Shown here in pieces: positions 27,321 through 36,582 of a stretch of DNA of 64,000 bases. A model generated the notes under the pieces. It saw only the letters and a list, made by a program, of their open reading frames with translations. It did not search any database and was not told where the DNA came from. Positions within the stretch are counted from its first letter, which is position 1. Each line of letters begins with the position of its first letter. The stretch covers positions 43,398 to 107,397 of the forward strand of contig CABVRX010000012.1 in the NCBI GenBank assembly GCA_902500825.1, read 5' to 3'. The stretch is from an uncultured Nitrospira sp. GTDB lineage: Bacteria > Nitrospirota > Nitrospiria > Nitrospirales > Nitrospiraceae. The position numbers and the translations under genes are program-made.

Positions 27321-29795
27321 ATGGGGGCGAGCACCGAGCGAGGATATGAACGCAGATGGATTGTGCGGAACATTGTGGAATGGCTGTGCGCTCTCTTGAT
27401 ATTAGCGGGGCCATTGGTGGCGATGAGTCTGGCACAAGAAAGACAGCTGATCGAAATCGACTTCAATATTCCAGCGCAACCGTTAGGGTCGGCCTTGAAT
27501 GCCTTTGCCGTCGCTAGTGGTTGGCAGGTGAGCGCGGCCAGCGATCTGACGTCAGGTGTTGACTCTCCCGGTGCGATTGGACACTACACGCTTGAACAGG
27601 CGATACAGGCGATTTTGACGGGAACCGGGCGTAACTATCGCGTCGACGGCGCCCAGATGATCACGATCGAGCGCGCACCCTCCGCTTCAGCACTTCCGGA
27701 GGGAGTCGAATCGAGCTCGGACGGATCTGTTGCGCAGCAGCTGGCCCAGAGGCCGGTCAAAGTACCGGAGATTGTGGTCAAAGACGTGCGTCAGCGCGAC
27801 CAGGACACGACGTCGTACGTCGCGGAAAAGGCAAATACAGCCACGCGCACCGACACACCGCTGATTCAGGTGCCGCAATCGGTTGAAGTCGTGACGCAAA
27901 AAGTCATCGAGGACCAGCGGGCCATTCGTGTCGAACAGGCGCTGCGCAATGTCAGCGGTGTGGCCTTGGGCGATGTCGGACAATCCGGTATCGCCGCCGA
28001 TGTGGCCTATTGTCGCGGGTTCCCGTGCGGGTATTTTAAGAACTATCTACGCAACGAAGATCAGAATCAGTCGCTCACCTTTCGGGACATCTCCAATATT
28101 CAGCGTCTTGAGGTGCTCAAAGGGCCGGCATCGGTCCTTTACGGACGAAGCCAGCCGGGAGGGATCATCAACATCCTGACGAAACAGCCGCAAGCGGAAC
28201 GATATGCCTCCATCGATCAAATCATCGGCAACTACAATTACTACCGGACCATGATCGATGTCACCGGTCCGTTGAACGAGAGCAAGACCCTGCTCTTTCG
28301 TATCAATGGCGCCTATGAGAACACGGAGAGTTTTCGGGATATCGTAAGGGGGCAGCGCTATTTCGTGTCCCCCGTCTTCACCTGGCTTGCCGGAAACAAT
28401 ACGACCATTACAATCGAGGGGGAATACATCCGAGATCGCCGGACCCCGGACTTCGGCATTCCAGCAATCGGACGGGGATTAGCATTCGTGCCCGACAGCC
28501 GTTTCCTTGGCGAGCGGTTCGATACCATGGCATTCGAAGAGGCCCGAGCGGGGCTCACGGTCGAACATCGTTTCAACAGCAGCTGGCGGATCGAGAGCCG
28601 ATTAAGGATGGATAGATCGACAGCGACGGCGTATCGAACCGTTGCGGCGGGTCTCTTGTCGGACAACCGGACAATGGCGCGGTTCATCTTCGATCAACTT
28701 GCCCCTGTCTCCAGCTACTACTGGCGGAACGATGTGATCGGAAAATTTTCCACGGGGTCCGTCGGGCACAACCTATTAGCCGGGGCCGAAATTGGGAGGC
28801 AGTACGCGTCGTACGATCAAGCTGCGGCTCTATCCAGTGCGATCGACATTTTCAATCCGGTCTATGGCGCGCCCGTACCGACGTTGAATCGAACACCGTT
28901 CAGCCATAGTTTCGCGAATGCGATCGGCTGGTATGCCCAAGACCAGATCTCGCTGCTCGATAACCTCCATGTCCTGATCGGCGCCCGCGGCGATTACTTC
29001 TATCAACACAGCAATGTCGCAGGAGCGGAAACAAAAGCGGAAGATTTTGCATTCAGCCCGCGTGTCGGCGTGACGTATCTCCCGATTCCGCAACTCGCGT
29101 TGTATGCGAACTTTACTCGGTCCTTTATTCCGAACTTCGGTCCGTTTACCGCCGCGCGGAATCAATTCGACCCGTCCATGGGCACGCAATATGAAGCCGG
29201 AGTCAAGATCGACATCGTACCGGGCCGCTTGACCTCTACCGTGGCCGTGTACCGGCTCACGAAGACGAATGTGCTTGCGGTGGATCCAACCGCGGGGTCC
29301 GCCGGGTTTTTTGTCCAGACCGGGGAGCAACGCAGTCAAGGCGTCGAAGTCGACGTGACGGCGCAACTGGCACCGGGATGGAAAGTCATTGCGACCTATG
29401 CCTATACGGATGCGCGCATCACGGCCGACACGACTGTTCCGGTCGGTAATCGGATTCCGCTCGTTGCCAGAAACACCGGAAGCTTCTGGACGACCTATGA
29501 TCTACAAAGCGGCCCCTTGAAAGGACTCGGGGCCGCTATCGGACTCTTTGCGGTGGGAGATCGGGCCGGAGACCTCGCCAATTCATTCGGACTGCCGGGC
29601 TATGTGCGGACGGACGCCGCGCTGTACTATCGCAAACCCCAGGTTTTCACTCGGACGAACCTGCTTGCTCAATTGAACGTGCAGAATTTACTCGACCAGG
29701 ACCATTTCTATAGCGGGGGCCAGGGACGAGGCTCCGCCGCGTTTCCTGGCGCGCCGACCACCGTTCTGGGGTCAATCAAGCTGGAATTCTATTGA
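27321..29795 (+). CDS. TonB-dependent siderophore receptor with STN signalling domain
   Basis: An 824-residue outer-membrane transducer. After a signal peptide (about 1-38) comes an STN domain (about 46-110: FNIPAQPLGSALNAFA, HYTLEQAIQAILTGTG), which touches the FecR protein. The plug domain (about 175-300: PQSVEVVTQKVI, VLKGPASVLYGRSQPGG) and a 22-strand barrel follow, ending in aromatic KLEFY. It imports a ferric siderophore with TonB energy and signals for its own synthesis. AGGAGG lies eight bases before the ATG. It is one base from the PepSY gene. The siderophore cannot be named from sequence. Confidence 0.94.
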   Translation: MGASTERGYERRWIVRNIVEWLCALLILAGPLVAMSLAQERQLIEIDFNIPAQPLGSALNAFAVASGWQVSAASDLTSGVDSPGAIGHYTLEQAIQAILTGTGRNYRVDGAQMITIERAPSASALPEGVESSSDGSVAQQLAQRPVKVPEIVVKDVRQRDQDTTSYVAEKANTATRTDTPLIQVPQSVEVVTQKVIEDQRAIRVEQALRNVSGVALGDVGQSGIAADVAYCRGFPCGYFKNYLRNEDQNQSLTFRDISNIQRLEVLKGPASVLYGRSQPGGIINILTKQPQAERYASIDQIIGNYNYYRTMIDVTGPLNESKTLLFRINGAYENTESFRDIVRGQRYFVSPVFTWLAGNNTTITIEGEYIRDRRTPDFGIPAIGRGLAFVPDSRFLGERFDTMAFEEARAGLTVEHRFNSSWRIESRLRMDRSTATAYRTVAAGLLSDNRTMARFIFDQLAPVSSYYWRNDVIGKFSTGSVGHNLLAGAEIGRQYASYDQAAALSSAIDIFNPVYGAPVPTLNRTPFSHSFANAIGWYAQDQISLLDNLHVLIGARGDYFYQHSNVAGAETKAEDFAFSPRVGVTYLPIPQLALYANFTRSFIPNFGPFTAARNQFDPSMGTQYEAGVKIDIVPGRLTSTVAVYRLTKTNVLAVDPTAGSAGFFVQTGEQRSQGVEVDVTAQLAPGWKVIATYAYTDARITADTTVPVGNRIPLVARNTGSFWTTYDLQSGPLKGLGAAIGLFAVGDRAGDLANSFGLPGYVRTDAALYYRKPQVFTRTNLLAQLNVQNLLDQDHFYSGGQGRGSAAFPGAPTTVLGSIKLEFY

Positions 29796-29796
29796 T

Positions 29797-30969
29797 ATGG
29801 TGCTTACCGCCGAGTCATTCCGACGCTGGTATCTCACCCACAAATGGACCAGTCTGATCTGCACGCTGTTTTTGCTGATGCTGTGCTTGACCGGCCTGCC
29901 GTTGATCTTTCGGCACGAACTGACCTTTTGGTTGGGCGACGCGATTGAACCGCCCGAGCATGTGAGCGCTTCTGCGCCCGCCAATGTGGACGCGCTCATT
30001 CAGGATGCAAAGGGGCGACGTCCACAGGACGCGGTGAAGTTTCTCACGAAGGACGATGACTATCCGATGTGGTTCGTTTCGCTGGGCGACACCCCGACGG
30101 CGCGGGAGAATTCAGCCATCTTCACGTACGACCAGCGAACCGGCGAGTTCCTCAAAGAGTATCCGGTCGGGCATGGACTCATCTATATCTTGCTGACGCT
30201 CCACGTAGAAATGTTCGCCGGCCTGTGGGGGACTCTGTTTCTCGGCGCCATGGGGCTCGTGTTTGTGGCGTCCGTCGTTTCGGGCATCGTCGTCTACGGA
30301 CCATTCATGCGGAAATTGCCGTTCGGTGCGATTCGACGGGCGCGCAGCACCCGCCTCGCCTGGCTTGATCTCCACAATCTCCTGGGCATCGTCACGGTGA
30401 CCTGGGTCTTGGTCGTCGGCGTGACCGGGGTCATCAACACCTTGGACCGGCCGCTCCTGAGTTATTGGCAGATGACGGAAATCACCGACATGCTCACACC
30501 CTGGAAGGATCAGCCGGCGCCGACGAAAGTAGTCCCGGTAGACGAGGTCATCCGGACAGTGGAAACCGCGGCGCCGGATTTAGCCGTGCGCTTCATCACC
30601 TTTCCCGGGACGCCCTTTGCCGGTCCGCACCACTATATGGTCTTCATGCGGGGCCAGACGCCATTGACCGGGCGATTGTTAACGCCGATGTTGGTCCATG
30701 CCGAGACGGCTCAGGTTAGTGATAGCCGTCACCTTCCCTGGTACCTCACAGCGTTGCTGTTGTCGCAGCCGCTGCACTTCGGCGACTATGGCGGCCTGCC
30801 TCTGCAACTGTTGTGGTTGGTGCTGGATCTCATCACCATCGTGGTCCTGATCAGTGGCTTGTATCTCTGGTGGCAGAAGCGCAAGAGTTCCGCGGAGGAT
30901 TTATTGATGCAGACGGAGTGGGCTGCAAAGAGCGATTATCCATTGGAGCCGAGTGCGGAGGCCCGATGA
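29797..30969 (+). CDS. PepSY-associated membrane protein (possible ferric-siderophore reductase)
   Basis: A 390-residue inner-membrane protein with about four to five helices and PepSY domains. Conserved histidines flank or lie within helices: THKW (about 14-17), FRHELTF, LHVEMFAGLWG and LDLHNLLG. Proteins of this family next to siderophore receptors are thought to reduce ferric iron in the periplasm, by homology with FoxB/PiuB-type proteins. It begins right after the receptor stop and overlaps the next small gene by four bases (ATGA), so the three form one operon. Confidence 0.88.
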   Translation: MVLTAESFRRWYLTHKWTSLICTLFLLMLCLTGLPLIFRHELTFWLGDAIEPPEHVSASAPANVDALIQDAKGRRPQDAVKFLTKDDDYPMWFVSLGDTPTARENSAIFTYDQRTGEFLKEYPVGHGLIYILLTLHVEMFAGLWGTLFLGAMGLVFVASVVSGIVVYGPFMRKLPFGAIRRARSTRLAWLDLHNLLGIVTVTWVLVVGVTGVINTLDRPLLSYWQMTEITDMLTPWKDQPAPTKVVPVDEVIRTVETAAPDLAVRFITFPGTPFAGPHHYMVFMRGQTPLTGRLLTPMLVHAETAQVSDSRHLPWYLTALLLSQPLHFGDYGGLPLQLLWLVLDLITIVVLISGLYLWWQKRKSSAEDLLMQTEWAAKSDYPLEPSAEAR

Positions 30970-31160
30970 GTGTTCTACAGACAACCAGGCAGATCTGGGC
31001 GGCACCGATTGTGTTGGGCATTGTCAGCGCCATTGGGTTGGTATCGGCCCTCTTGGGCGACGGCATCTGGGATGCTCTGTCCTGGATGGCGTTCACCGCT
31101 CCCATTGCTGCGATCCTCTGGGCGATCGCACGCGCCATTTCTCACTCGCCCTCTTTATGA
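30966..31160 (+). CDS. Small two-helix membrane protein of the iron module
   Basis: A 64-residue protein starting MSVLQTTRQIWAAP with two hydrophobic segments (about 11-31 and 36-58) separated by GDGIWDALSW. Similar small proteins commonly follow PepSY genes in siderophore-uptake operons, but their role is not known. The ATG overlaps the PepSY stop codon (ATGA), which fixes the start. Confidence 0.75.
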   Translation: MSVLQTTRQIWAAPIVLGIVSAIGLVSALLGDGIWDALSWMAFTAPIAAILWAIARAISHSPSL

Positions 31161-31299
31161 TGCGCCCGTGAGGCCCAGGTCGTATCAGCACAGCCGGTGC
31201 CATGATGCAATTTGTATATAAAATCCAAACGCATCGCGGGCATTGCCGCGAATCGGCGGGCGCATCGACATCCCTGCCCGTTTGTTTTTGGAGGCTGAT

Positions 31300-32307
31300 A
31301 TGAGTGACACAATCGAATCTGTCTCGGCGCTAGAGGCCTGTATTGGTAAGGTTCCGTGGCCCATAGATTTGAAAGTTATCGATCATCTCGATGAAGGAGC
31401 ATTGCGATGGATCGCTGCGTCGCCGCTGCTCTTCGCCGCATTCGATCATGACAATCACATAGGTGGTACGCTTGCGGGCGGCCCTCCTGGTTTCGCGCAT
31501 CCGATCGATGCGTCGAGGCTGAGATTACCTGTGGTCGCACTAGACGAACCGAACCTTGCCCGCGTAGGGTGTGGTGTCGGAGCATTGTTCGTGGCGCCCA
31601 ACATTGGTGAAACGCTGAGGGTGAACGGCCGCGTCGTTGCCGTCGGCAGTGGGGAGATCGAGATCGCCGTGGAAGAATGTTACATGCACTGCGCGAAGGC
31701 GTTGCTGCGCTCGAACTTCTGGGCTGCCTCGCCTCGGTCCGAAGCTCCCGACGATGCCTCGGACTTTCTGACTGCAAGCCGCTTCATGGTGCTTGCAACA
31801 GTTGATAGACAGGGACGCGCCGACGTCAGTCCGAAGGGTGATCCGCAGGGCGCGCTGATCCGCCTGCAAGACGGCCGGGTCTGGTTTGCCGATCGTCCAG
31901 GTAACCGCCGAACCGACAGTTTCCGCAACATTCTCGTCCAGCCACGTATTGCAGCGGCCATCCTGATTCCAGGTTGTACCCATGTCGCCATGCTGTCCGG
32001 CATCGCGCGGCTCACCACCGACGCGGCGATGCGCGCCGACTTTTCCGTTTCCGGCAAGACTCCGCTGCTCGTGACCTGTATCGAACAGCCGACGCAGGTG
32101 ATCTTTGAGAGCCATGCACTGGCTCAATCGCGGCTCTGGCCAGCCGCACCACCAACAGAGGGGCTTAATCCCGCTGAAATGTTCGCCGCACATGTCAAGC
32201 TCAGCAAGGCGCGTGGTCTGCAGGCGAAATTGATGCGCGTAGCGGTGGCGGTACCGGGCTTAATGAAAAAGGGCTTGCAGCGCGATTACCGAAGCAATTT
32301 GTATTGA
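31300..32307 (+). CDS. Pyridoxamine-5'-phosphate-oxidase-like FMN-binding protein
   Basis: About 335 residues. The C-terminal half (about 140-300) is a PNPOx-like split barrel: FLTASRFMVLATVDRQGRADVSPKGDPQG, cited by parts FMVLATVD and DVSPKGDP, then VWFADRPGNRRTDSFRNIL, which is typical of the flavin-binding members. The N-terminal half resembles a second, poorer copy. Its job is unknown; heme- or flavin-linked redox chemistry is possible. The start at 31300 is chosen for GGAGG six bases upstream; the frame is open from 31243. It lies 140 bases after the iron operon and inside the flanking repeats. Confidence 0.75.
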   Translation: MSDTIESVSALEACIGKVPWPIDLKVIDHLDEGALRWIAASPLLFAAFDHDNHIGGTLAGGPPGFAHPIDASRLRLPVVALDEPNLARVGCGVGALFVAPNIGETLRVNGRVVAVGSGEIEIAVEECYMHCAKALLRSNFWAASPRSEAPDDASDFLTASRFMVLATVDRQGRADVSPKGDPQGALIRLQDGRVWFADRPGNRRTDSFRNILVQPRIAAAILIPGCTHVAMLSGIARLTTDAAMRADFSVSGKTPLLVTCIEQPTQVIFESHALAQSRLWPAAPPTEGLNPAEMFAAHVKLSKARGLQAKLMRVAVAVPGLMKKGLQRDYRSNLY

Positions 32308-32400
32308 GTCGACATCAAACGATAGAAGCTGCACCGAGAGACGGCTGAAGTCTCGGAGTCAATTTATCGGCCTCGAAACCACCCAGGTACTGAAGGCGGA

Positions 32401-32545
32401 GTAGAACAGTCTTCGGAAAGGCTTTAAGACAAGGCAGACTCAGGAAGAATGAGACTTGAACAGGTAGGGAAATAGATATGGATGCTAGTCCTTCCGCCCT
32501 TGGTTAGGTGAGGATCGATCGAGATCGAACGTCTTGATGAATAGA
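32401..32545 (+). repeat. Right copy of the diverged direct repeat flanking the iron module
   Basis: Matches 25100-25150 and about 25251-25290 in the same order and orientation, at roughly 75-80 percent by eye. The spacing between the blocks is shorter here by about 45 bases. The receptor remnant begins about 50 bases after it. Confidence 0.55.
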
Positions 32546-32596
32546 TCTGCCCAGGGTTTTGCTACGGATGCGCCACATCTAAAAGCTACAGCGGCT

Positions 32597-32734
32597 GGCT
32601 ATACCGGCCGTACGATTCGCGCGAATATCGAGAATCTTCTCGACATGAACGCATGGTACGGGAGTTCTCTTGGCAGCAGCGTTTTCGTCAGAGATCCACG
32701 CACCTTCCTGCTCTCGGCGACGTTTGATTATTGA
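32597..32734 (+). pseudogene. C-terminal remnant of a TonB-dependent receptor
   Basis: The frame reads IRANIENLLD, then WYGSS, and ends DPRTFLLSATFDY before a TGA. This is the last beta-hairpin region of a siderophore receptor, with the NxxNLLD turn, PRTFLLS and a terminal aromatic. Only about 45 codons remain; the plug and nearly all the barrel are missing. It differs from the end of the intact receptor at 27321, so it comes from another receptor and not from a partial duplication of that one. Confidence 0.7.
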
Positions 32735-32754
32735 TGAATGGAGCGTGAGTCACT

Positions 32755-32776
32755 AAAAAGGTGTCAGGACCTTTTT
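32755..32776. terminator. Bidirectional hairpin terminator
   Basis: AAAAAGGT and ACCTTTTT form a perfect eight-base stem around a six-base loop, giving a T-run on either strand. It lies between the plus-strand receptor remnant and the 3' end of the minus-strand lipoprotein gene and could serve both. Confidence 0.6.
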
Positions 32777-32833
32777 CGACTCTAACCCCTCTCACTTGAC
32801 ACCTTGGTTTAAGCCCCCCATCAGGGCGTCCTG

Positions 32834-33052
32834 CTAATAGTATCCAGGCCCGCTGCGGCTATAAGGATCACGTTGTGAATTCGGCGGAGGTTCGTCGTAA
32901 CGATGCTGTTGGCCCGGCTGCGACGATCCCATATTGACATTGTCGTAGCCAGGCGCGGGTCGTTGTCGACCCGAAAAAGAGTCATCGGCACAGCCGGCAA
33001 CCATGGCACCGGCCAGAAGGGCAAAGGGCAGAGCGCATAGAATACGACTCAT
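32834..33052 (-). CDS. Small lipoprotein, Pro/Tyr/Gln-rich
   Basis: A 72-residue protein with a lipoprotein signal peptide: hydrophobic core LLAGAMVAG and lipobox VAGC at residues 18-21. The mature part is about 51 residues, polar and low in complexity, with several PG, YD and SQ pairs. Function is unknown. GGAGG lies at good spacing before the ATG (minus strand). It stands alone downstream of secA on the same strand. Confidence 0.75.
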   Translation of the reverse strand: MSRILCALPFALLAGAMVAGCADDSFSGRQRPAPGYDNVNMGSSQPGQQHRYDEPPPNSQRDPYSRSGPGYY

Positions 33053-33118
33053 ACGAAACCTCCTTAGTCATTCGGAGATATTTTGATGCATTGACCACTG
33101 GCTTCCGTTTTCAACAAA

Positions 33119-33137
33119 TCGAAGTTATCAACTTCGA
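33119..33137 (-). terminator. Hairpin, possible secA terminator
   Basis: TCGAAGTT and AACTTCGA form a perfect eight-base stem with a three-base loop, about 90 bases beyond the secA stop on the minus strand. The following bases (ATTTGTT) are only weakly T-rich, so termination is a guess. Confidence 0.4.
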
Positions 33138-33225
33138 CCAGGTCACGATGATCTGATGTTGGTTGAAAGAGCAAGAAGCTAGGCGGGTTCGACAGGCGCT
33201 GGCGTTCAGTTTCAGCCGAGAGCAT

Positions 33226-35949
33226 CTACGCCCCGTGGCACTTTTTGTATTTCTTTCCGCTGCCGCAGGGACAAGGGTCGTTGCGGCCGACCTTGTTCTC
33301 GATCCGGTGAGCGGGAGCAGAGGCAGCGACCGGCTCGTCGCCTCGGTTCAAGGTGAGCTTGGGTTGTGGACGTGAGATGACCGGTTGCGACGGGGGCGAC
33401 GGTTGTTCTCCTTCATGGCGGACGGCCTGCACATGAAACAGCCGATCCAGCGTGTCGGACTTGATCCGTTCCATCAAGCCGGCAAAGAGATCAAACCCCT
33501 CACGTTTATATTCGATCAGCGGATCTTTCTGTCCATAGCCGCGGAGACCGATGCCGTCGCGCAGGTGGTCCATCCCAAGCAGGTGATCCTTCCAATGATG
33601 ATCGATCACTTGGAGCATAAACGTTTTCTCAAGAAAGCGGAGGAGATCCGGCCCCAGTTCTTGTTCCTTTTTGGTATAGCCGTCCCGCACGTTGGCTCGA
33701 AGATCTTCCAGCAATGCGTCGCGCCCGACATCGCGGAGTGAGTCTCCCCCGTCGTGCTTACCCTGGGTGATGTCCAGGCCGAACTGACTCTGCATGACCT
33801 CGGTTAAACCTTTGACGTCCCATTCTTCCGGGTATTGATCGGGGGGACAGTACACAGTGAGGGACGATTCCACGGAACCGTCCATCATGTCATGAAGATC
33901 ATTGGTGAGATTGTCCCCGTTCAGCACCGCCCGACGATGGCGATAGATCACCTCGCGCTGCTTGTTCATGACGTCGTCGTATTCGAGCAATTGTTTGCGG
34001 ATTTCGAAGTTATGCGCCTCGACTTTCTTTTGGGCGTTCGCGATCGCGCGAGTCACCATCCCATGTTCGATGGGGATGCCTTCCTCCATGCCGAGCTTGA
34101 GCATCAGTTGTGACACCCGTTCCGAAGCGAAGATCCGCATCAGGTCGTCTTCCAGCGACAGGTAGAATCTCGACGTACCGGGATCGCCCTGGCGGCCGGC
34201 CCGGCCTCGAAGCTGGTTGTCGATGCGGCGGCTCTCGTGCCGTTCCGTGCCGAGGATATGGAGGCCGCCGGCCGCGAGGACTTCCTGCTTGTCCTTATCG
34301 CAATCGGATCGAATGCCTTCATAGATTTCAAGCTTGCGGCTCTCTGGAAGGTTCTCTTCCCGATAGAGCACTTGCTTGTACATGAAGTCCGGATTGCCGC
34401 CGAGCAGGATATCGGTGCCTCGCCCTGCCATGTTCGTGGCGATCGTCACCGCGCCTTTGTGTCCAGCTTGCGCGACGATTTCAGCTTCCCGCTCATGCTG
34501 CTTGGCGTTGAGGACGTTGTGCTTGACGCCGTTACGGTTCAAGAGCCCAGAGAGTTTCTCAGACTTTTCGATCGAAATGGTTCCGACGAGCACCGGTTGC
34601 CCACGCTCATGACATTCCTTGATCTCTTCGACGATCGCCGCAAACTTTTCCTTCTCCGTCCGATACACGACGTCGGCATAATCTTGTCGAATCATTTGAC
34701 GATTGGTCGGCACGACGTTGACGTCGAGATTGTAGATCTTGGCGAATTCGGCGGCTTCCGTATCTGCGGTGCCGGTCATGCCGCTGAGTTTCTTGTACAT
34801 CCGGAAATAGTTTTGAAAGGTCACAGACGCGAGCGTCTGATTCTCGTTGGCGATCTTGACGCCCTCTTTGGCTTCGACGGCTTGATGGAGCCCGTCGCTC
34901 CACCGTCGGCCCGGCATGAGCCGGCCGGTAAATTCATCGACGATGATGACTTCGCCGTCCTTCACGACGTAGTCCACGTCTCGTTTATAGAGCGTGTAGG
35001 CTTGCAGGGCTTTCACTACGTGATGAACCATGTCCATGTGGGCCGGATCGTACAAATTGTCGACCCCGAGCAGCTTTTCAACGCGCGCGTTGCCGTCTTC
35101 GGTGAGCGCAGCAGTCTTGGTTTTTTCTTCGATGGTATAGTCCGTTTCTGATTTCAGCTGCGGAATGATCGCATTGATTCGGTAATAGAGGTCGGTGGTT
35201 TGGTCGGTCGGGCCGGAAATGATCAACGGCGTCCGCGCTTCATCGATCAAAATGCTGTCGACTTCGTCGACAATGGCAAAGTTCAGCTCGCGCTGTACGC
35301 ATTGATTCAAATCAGTGACCACGAGATTGTCCCGGAGATAGTCGAACCCGTATTCGTTGTTCGTGCCGTACGTAATGTCGGCTCGATAGGCCTCAGGCCT
35401 TGTGCAGGGGCGAAGGTGCTGCAGCCGTTTATCGGACGCATCGTAGGTTGGGTCATAGATGAACGACGCGTCGTGCTGAATGATTCCTGTGGATAGGCCC
35501 AGCGCATGATAGAGCTGACTCATCCACTGAGCGTCACGTTTGGCGAGATAATCGTTGACCGTGACGAGATGGACGCCCTTCCCTTCGAGCGCATTCAGGT
35601 AGATGGGGAGCGTCGCCACCAAGGTTTTCCCTTCGCCGGTTTTCATTTCGGCGATGCGGCCGCGGTGGAGAATCATGCCGCCGATCAATTGTACGTCGAA
35701 ATGCCGCATGTTGAGCTTGCGGCGCGACATTTCCCGGCATACGGAAAACGCTTCGGGTAAGATGTCGTCCAGCGTCTGACCGGCTTCAAGTCGCTTTTTG
35801 AAATCTTGTGTCTTGTCGGCAAGGGCTTGATCGGAGAGTGGCGTGAGTCCGGCCTCCAAGCCGTTGATCTGTTCCACGATCGGCCGCAGGGCCTTGATTT
35901 CACGGTCGTTTTTACTGCCGAAGATCAGATTGAGTACTTGTGTGACCAT
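33226..35949 (-). CDS. secA: SecA, preprotein translocase ATPase
   Basis: A 907-residue motor that drives proteins through SecYEG. It shows Walker A in MKTGEGKTL (about residue 105), the DEAD-type box [21 protein letters not shown] in parts, the preprotein cross-linking domain, [32 protein letters not shown] in parts, and the C-terminal zinc motif [13 protein letters not shown] that binds SecB and lipids. All parts are intact and length is normal. It stands alone between the lipoprotein gene and the exported module at 36 kb. Confidence 0.98.
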   Translation of the reverse strand: MVTQVLNLIFGSKNDREIKALRPIVEQINGLEAGLTPLSDQALADKTQDFKKRLEAGQTLDDILPEAFSVCREMSRRKLNMRHFDVQLIGGMILHRGRIAEMKTGEGKTLVATLPIYLNALEGKGVHLVTVNDYLAKRDAQWMSQLYHALGLSTGIIQHDASFIYDPTYDASDKRLQHLRPCTRPEAYRADITYGTNNEYGFDYLRDNLVVTDLNQCVQRELNFAIVDEVDSILIDEARTPLIISGPTDQTTDLYYRINAIIPQLKSETDYTIEEKTKTAALTEDGNARVEKLLGVDNLYDPAHMDMVHHVVKALQAYTLYKRDVDYVVKDGEVIIVDEFTGRLMPGRRWSDGLHQAVEAKEGVKIANENQTLASVTFQNYFRMYKKLSGMTGTADTEAAEFAKIYNLDVNVVPTNRQMIRQDYADVVYRTEKEKFAAIVEEIKECHERGQPVLVGTISIEKSEKLSGLLNRNGVKHNVLNAKQHEREAEIVAQAGHKGAVTIATNMAGRGTDILLGGNPDFMYKQVLYREENLPESRKLEIYEGIRSDCDKDKQEVLAAGGLHILGTERHESRRIDNQLRGRAGRQGDPGTSRFYLSLEDDLMRIFASERVSQLMLKLGMEEGIPIEHGMVTRAIANAQKKVEAHNFEIRKQLLEYDDVMNKQREVIYRHRRAVLNGDNLTNDLHDMMDGSVESSLTVYCPPDQYPEEWDVKGLTEVMQSQFGLDITQGKHDGGDSLRDVGRDALLEDLRANVRDGYTKKEQELGPDLLRFLEKTFMLQVIDHHWKDHLLGMDHLRDGIGLRGYGQKDPLIEYKREGFDLFAGLMERIKSDTLDRLFHVQAVRHEGEQPSPPSQPVISRPQPKLTLNRGDEPVAASAPAHRIENKVGRNDPCPCGSGKKYKKCHGA

Positions 35950-36072
35950 AAGAAGGAAAAGTGTTAAAAGGGTTTTGTTGTTCTGTGAATGAGTTTGATG
36001 TCGAAATAATCGGTACAGTATACAGGATCTTCCCAGTGAATCCTACCCGAACCTCCGCCGTCCCATAGCGGC

Positions 36073-36102
36073 TTGACAGAAGTTGTTCAGCTCACCTAAG
36101 AT
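36073..36102 (+). promoter_or_regulatory. Sigma-70-like promoter before the CxWxC module
   Basis: TTGACA at 36073-36078 and TAAGAT at 36097-36102, with an 18-base spacer, about 75 bases before the first small gene of the exported module. The -35 is a perfect consensus and the -10 matches four of six. Confidence 0.5.
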
Positions 36103-36175
36103 CCATCATACTTGCAGAATCTATGAGAGATAGGAAGAGCCCGGTTGAGGCTCGCTTTCTTGAGAAGCACTGACG

Positions 36176-36478
36176 ATGGCTTGCTCTTTCCAGAAGACCC
36201 TCTCAATTTCACTTGTCCTCTGCATTCTTGCGGTCGGCGGTTTGGCCCAAGCTCAAGCAGCCGAGCACGCCGGACACCATGCTCAGCATCAAGCGGCGAC
36301 ACACGGGACGCCGCTCTGTTCCTGGATGTGCGCTGCCGGCACCGTACTCGACAGTGATGTCGTGTTGATTCAGGCCGAACGCAGTCCTGTTGCTGTTATT
36401 CCGATCTTTCATTCGAGCGACACAATCGCTGAACCGCCTCGCGTTTCTTCCAGCCGCGCTCCTCCATATTCCTCGTAA
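36176..36478 (+). CDS. Small exported His-rich protein with CxWxC motif (copy 1)
   Basis: A 100-residue protein with a signal peptide ending near AQAQA (about 28). The mature N-terminus is His-rich (H31, H34, H35, H38, H43) and runs straight into C48-S-W50-M-C52-AAG. The C-terminal part ends in a short Arg/Pro segment (SSRAPPYSS). Copies 2 (38313) and 3 (39807) share the order His cluster, C-x-W-x-C, variable part, then RGPP or RAPP. The motif suggests binding of a soft metal (copper, zinc) or a redox-active thiol pair. No named family is recognised with confidence; some likeness to DUF2946-type copper-linked proteins is possible. The next gene is a barrel protein. Confidence 0.7.
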   Translation: MACSFQKTLSISLVLCILAVGGLAQAQAAEHAGHHAQHQAATHGTPLCSWMCAAGTVLDSDVVLIQAERSPVAVIPIFHSSDTIAEPPRVSSSRAPPYSS

Positions 36479-36582
36479 TCGTTGTTGCTTTCGTCGCAAC
36501 CGTCCTGCCGCATGTGACCACACGAAGGGTCCTGATTCAGGCGGTCCGAAGTAATTTCTTGCGGGGAAATGCCTGGGGCATT

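Larger units (their letters stand above)
32308..32833. other. Gene-poor stretch holding a repeat, a receptor remnant and a terminator
   Basis: No intact gene lies between the FMN-binding protein and the small lipoprotein. The stretch holds the right copy of the flanking repeat (32401-32545), the last codons of a TonB receptor (32597-32734) and a symmetrical hairpin (32755-32776). This is the appearance of a worn recombination or insertion junction. Confidence 0.55.

Noticed and set aside
34237..35151. A 304-codon plus-strand frame
   Set aside because: Wholly antisense to secA, with no recognisable domain; a mirror of secA codon bias.
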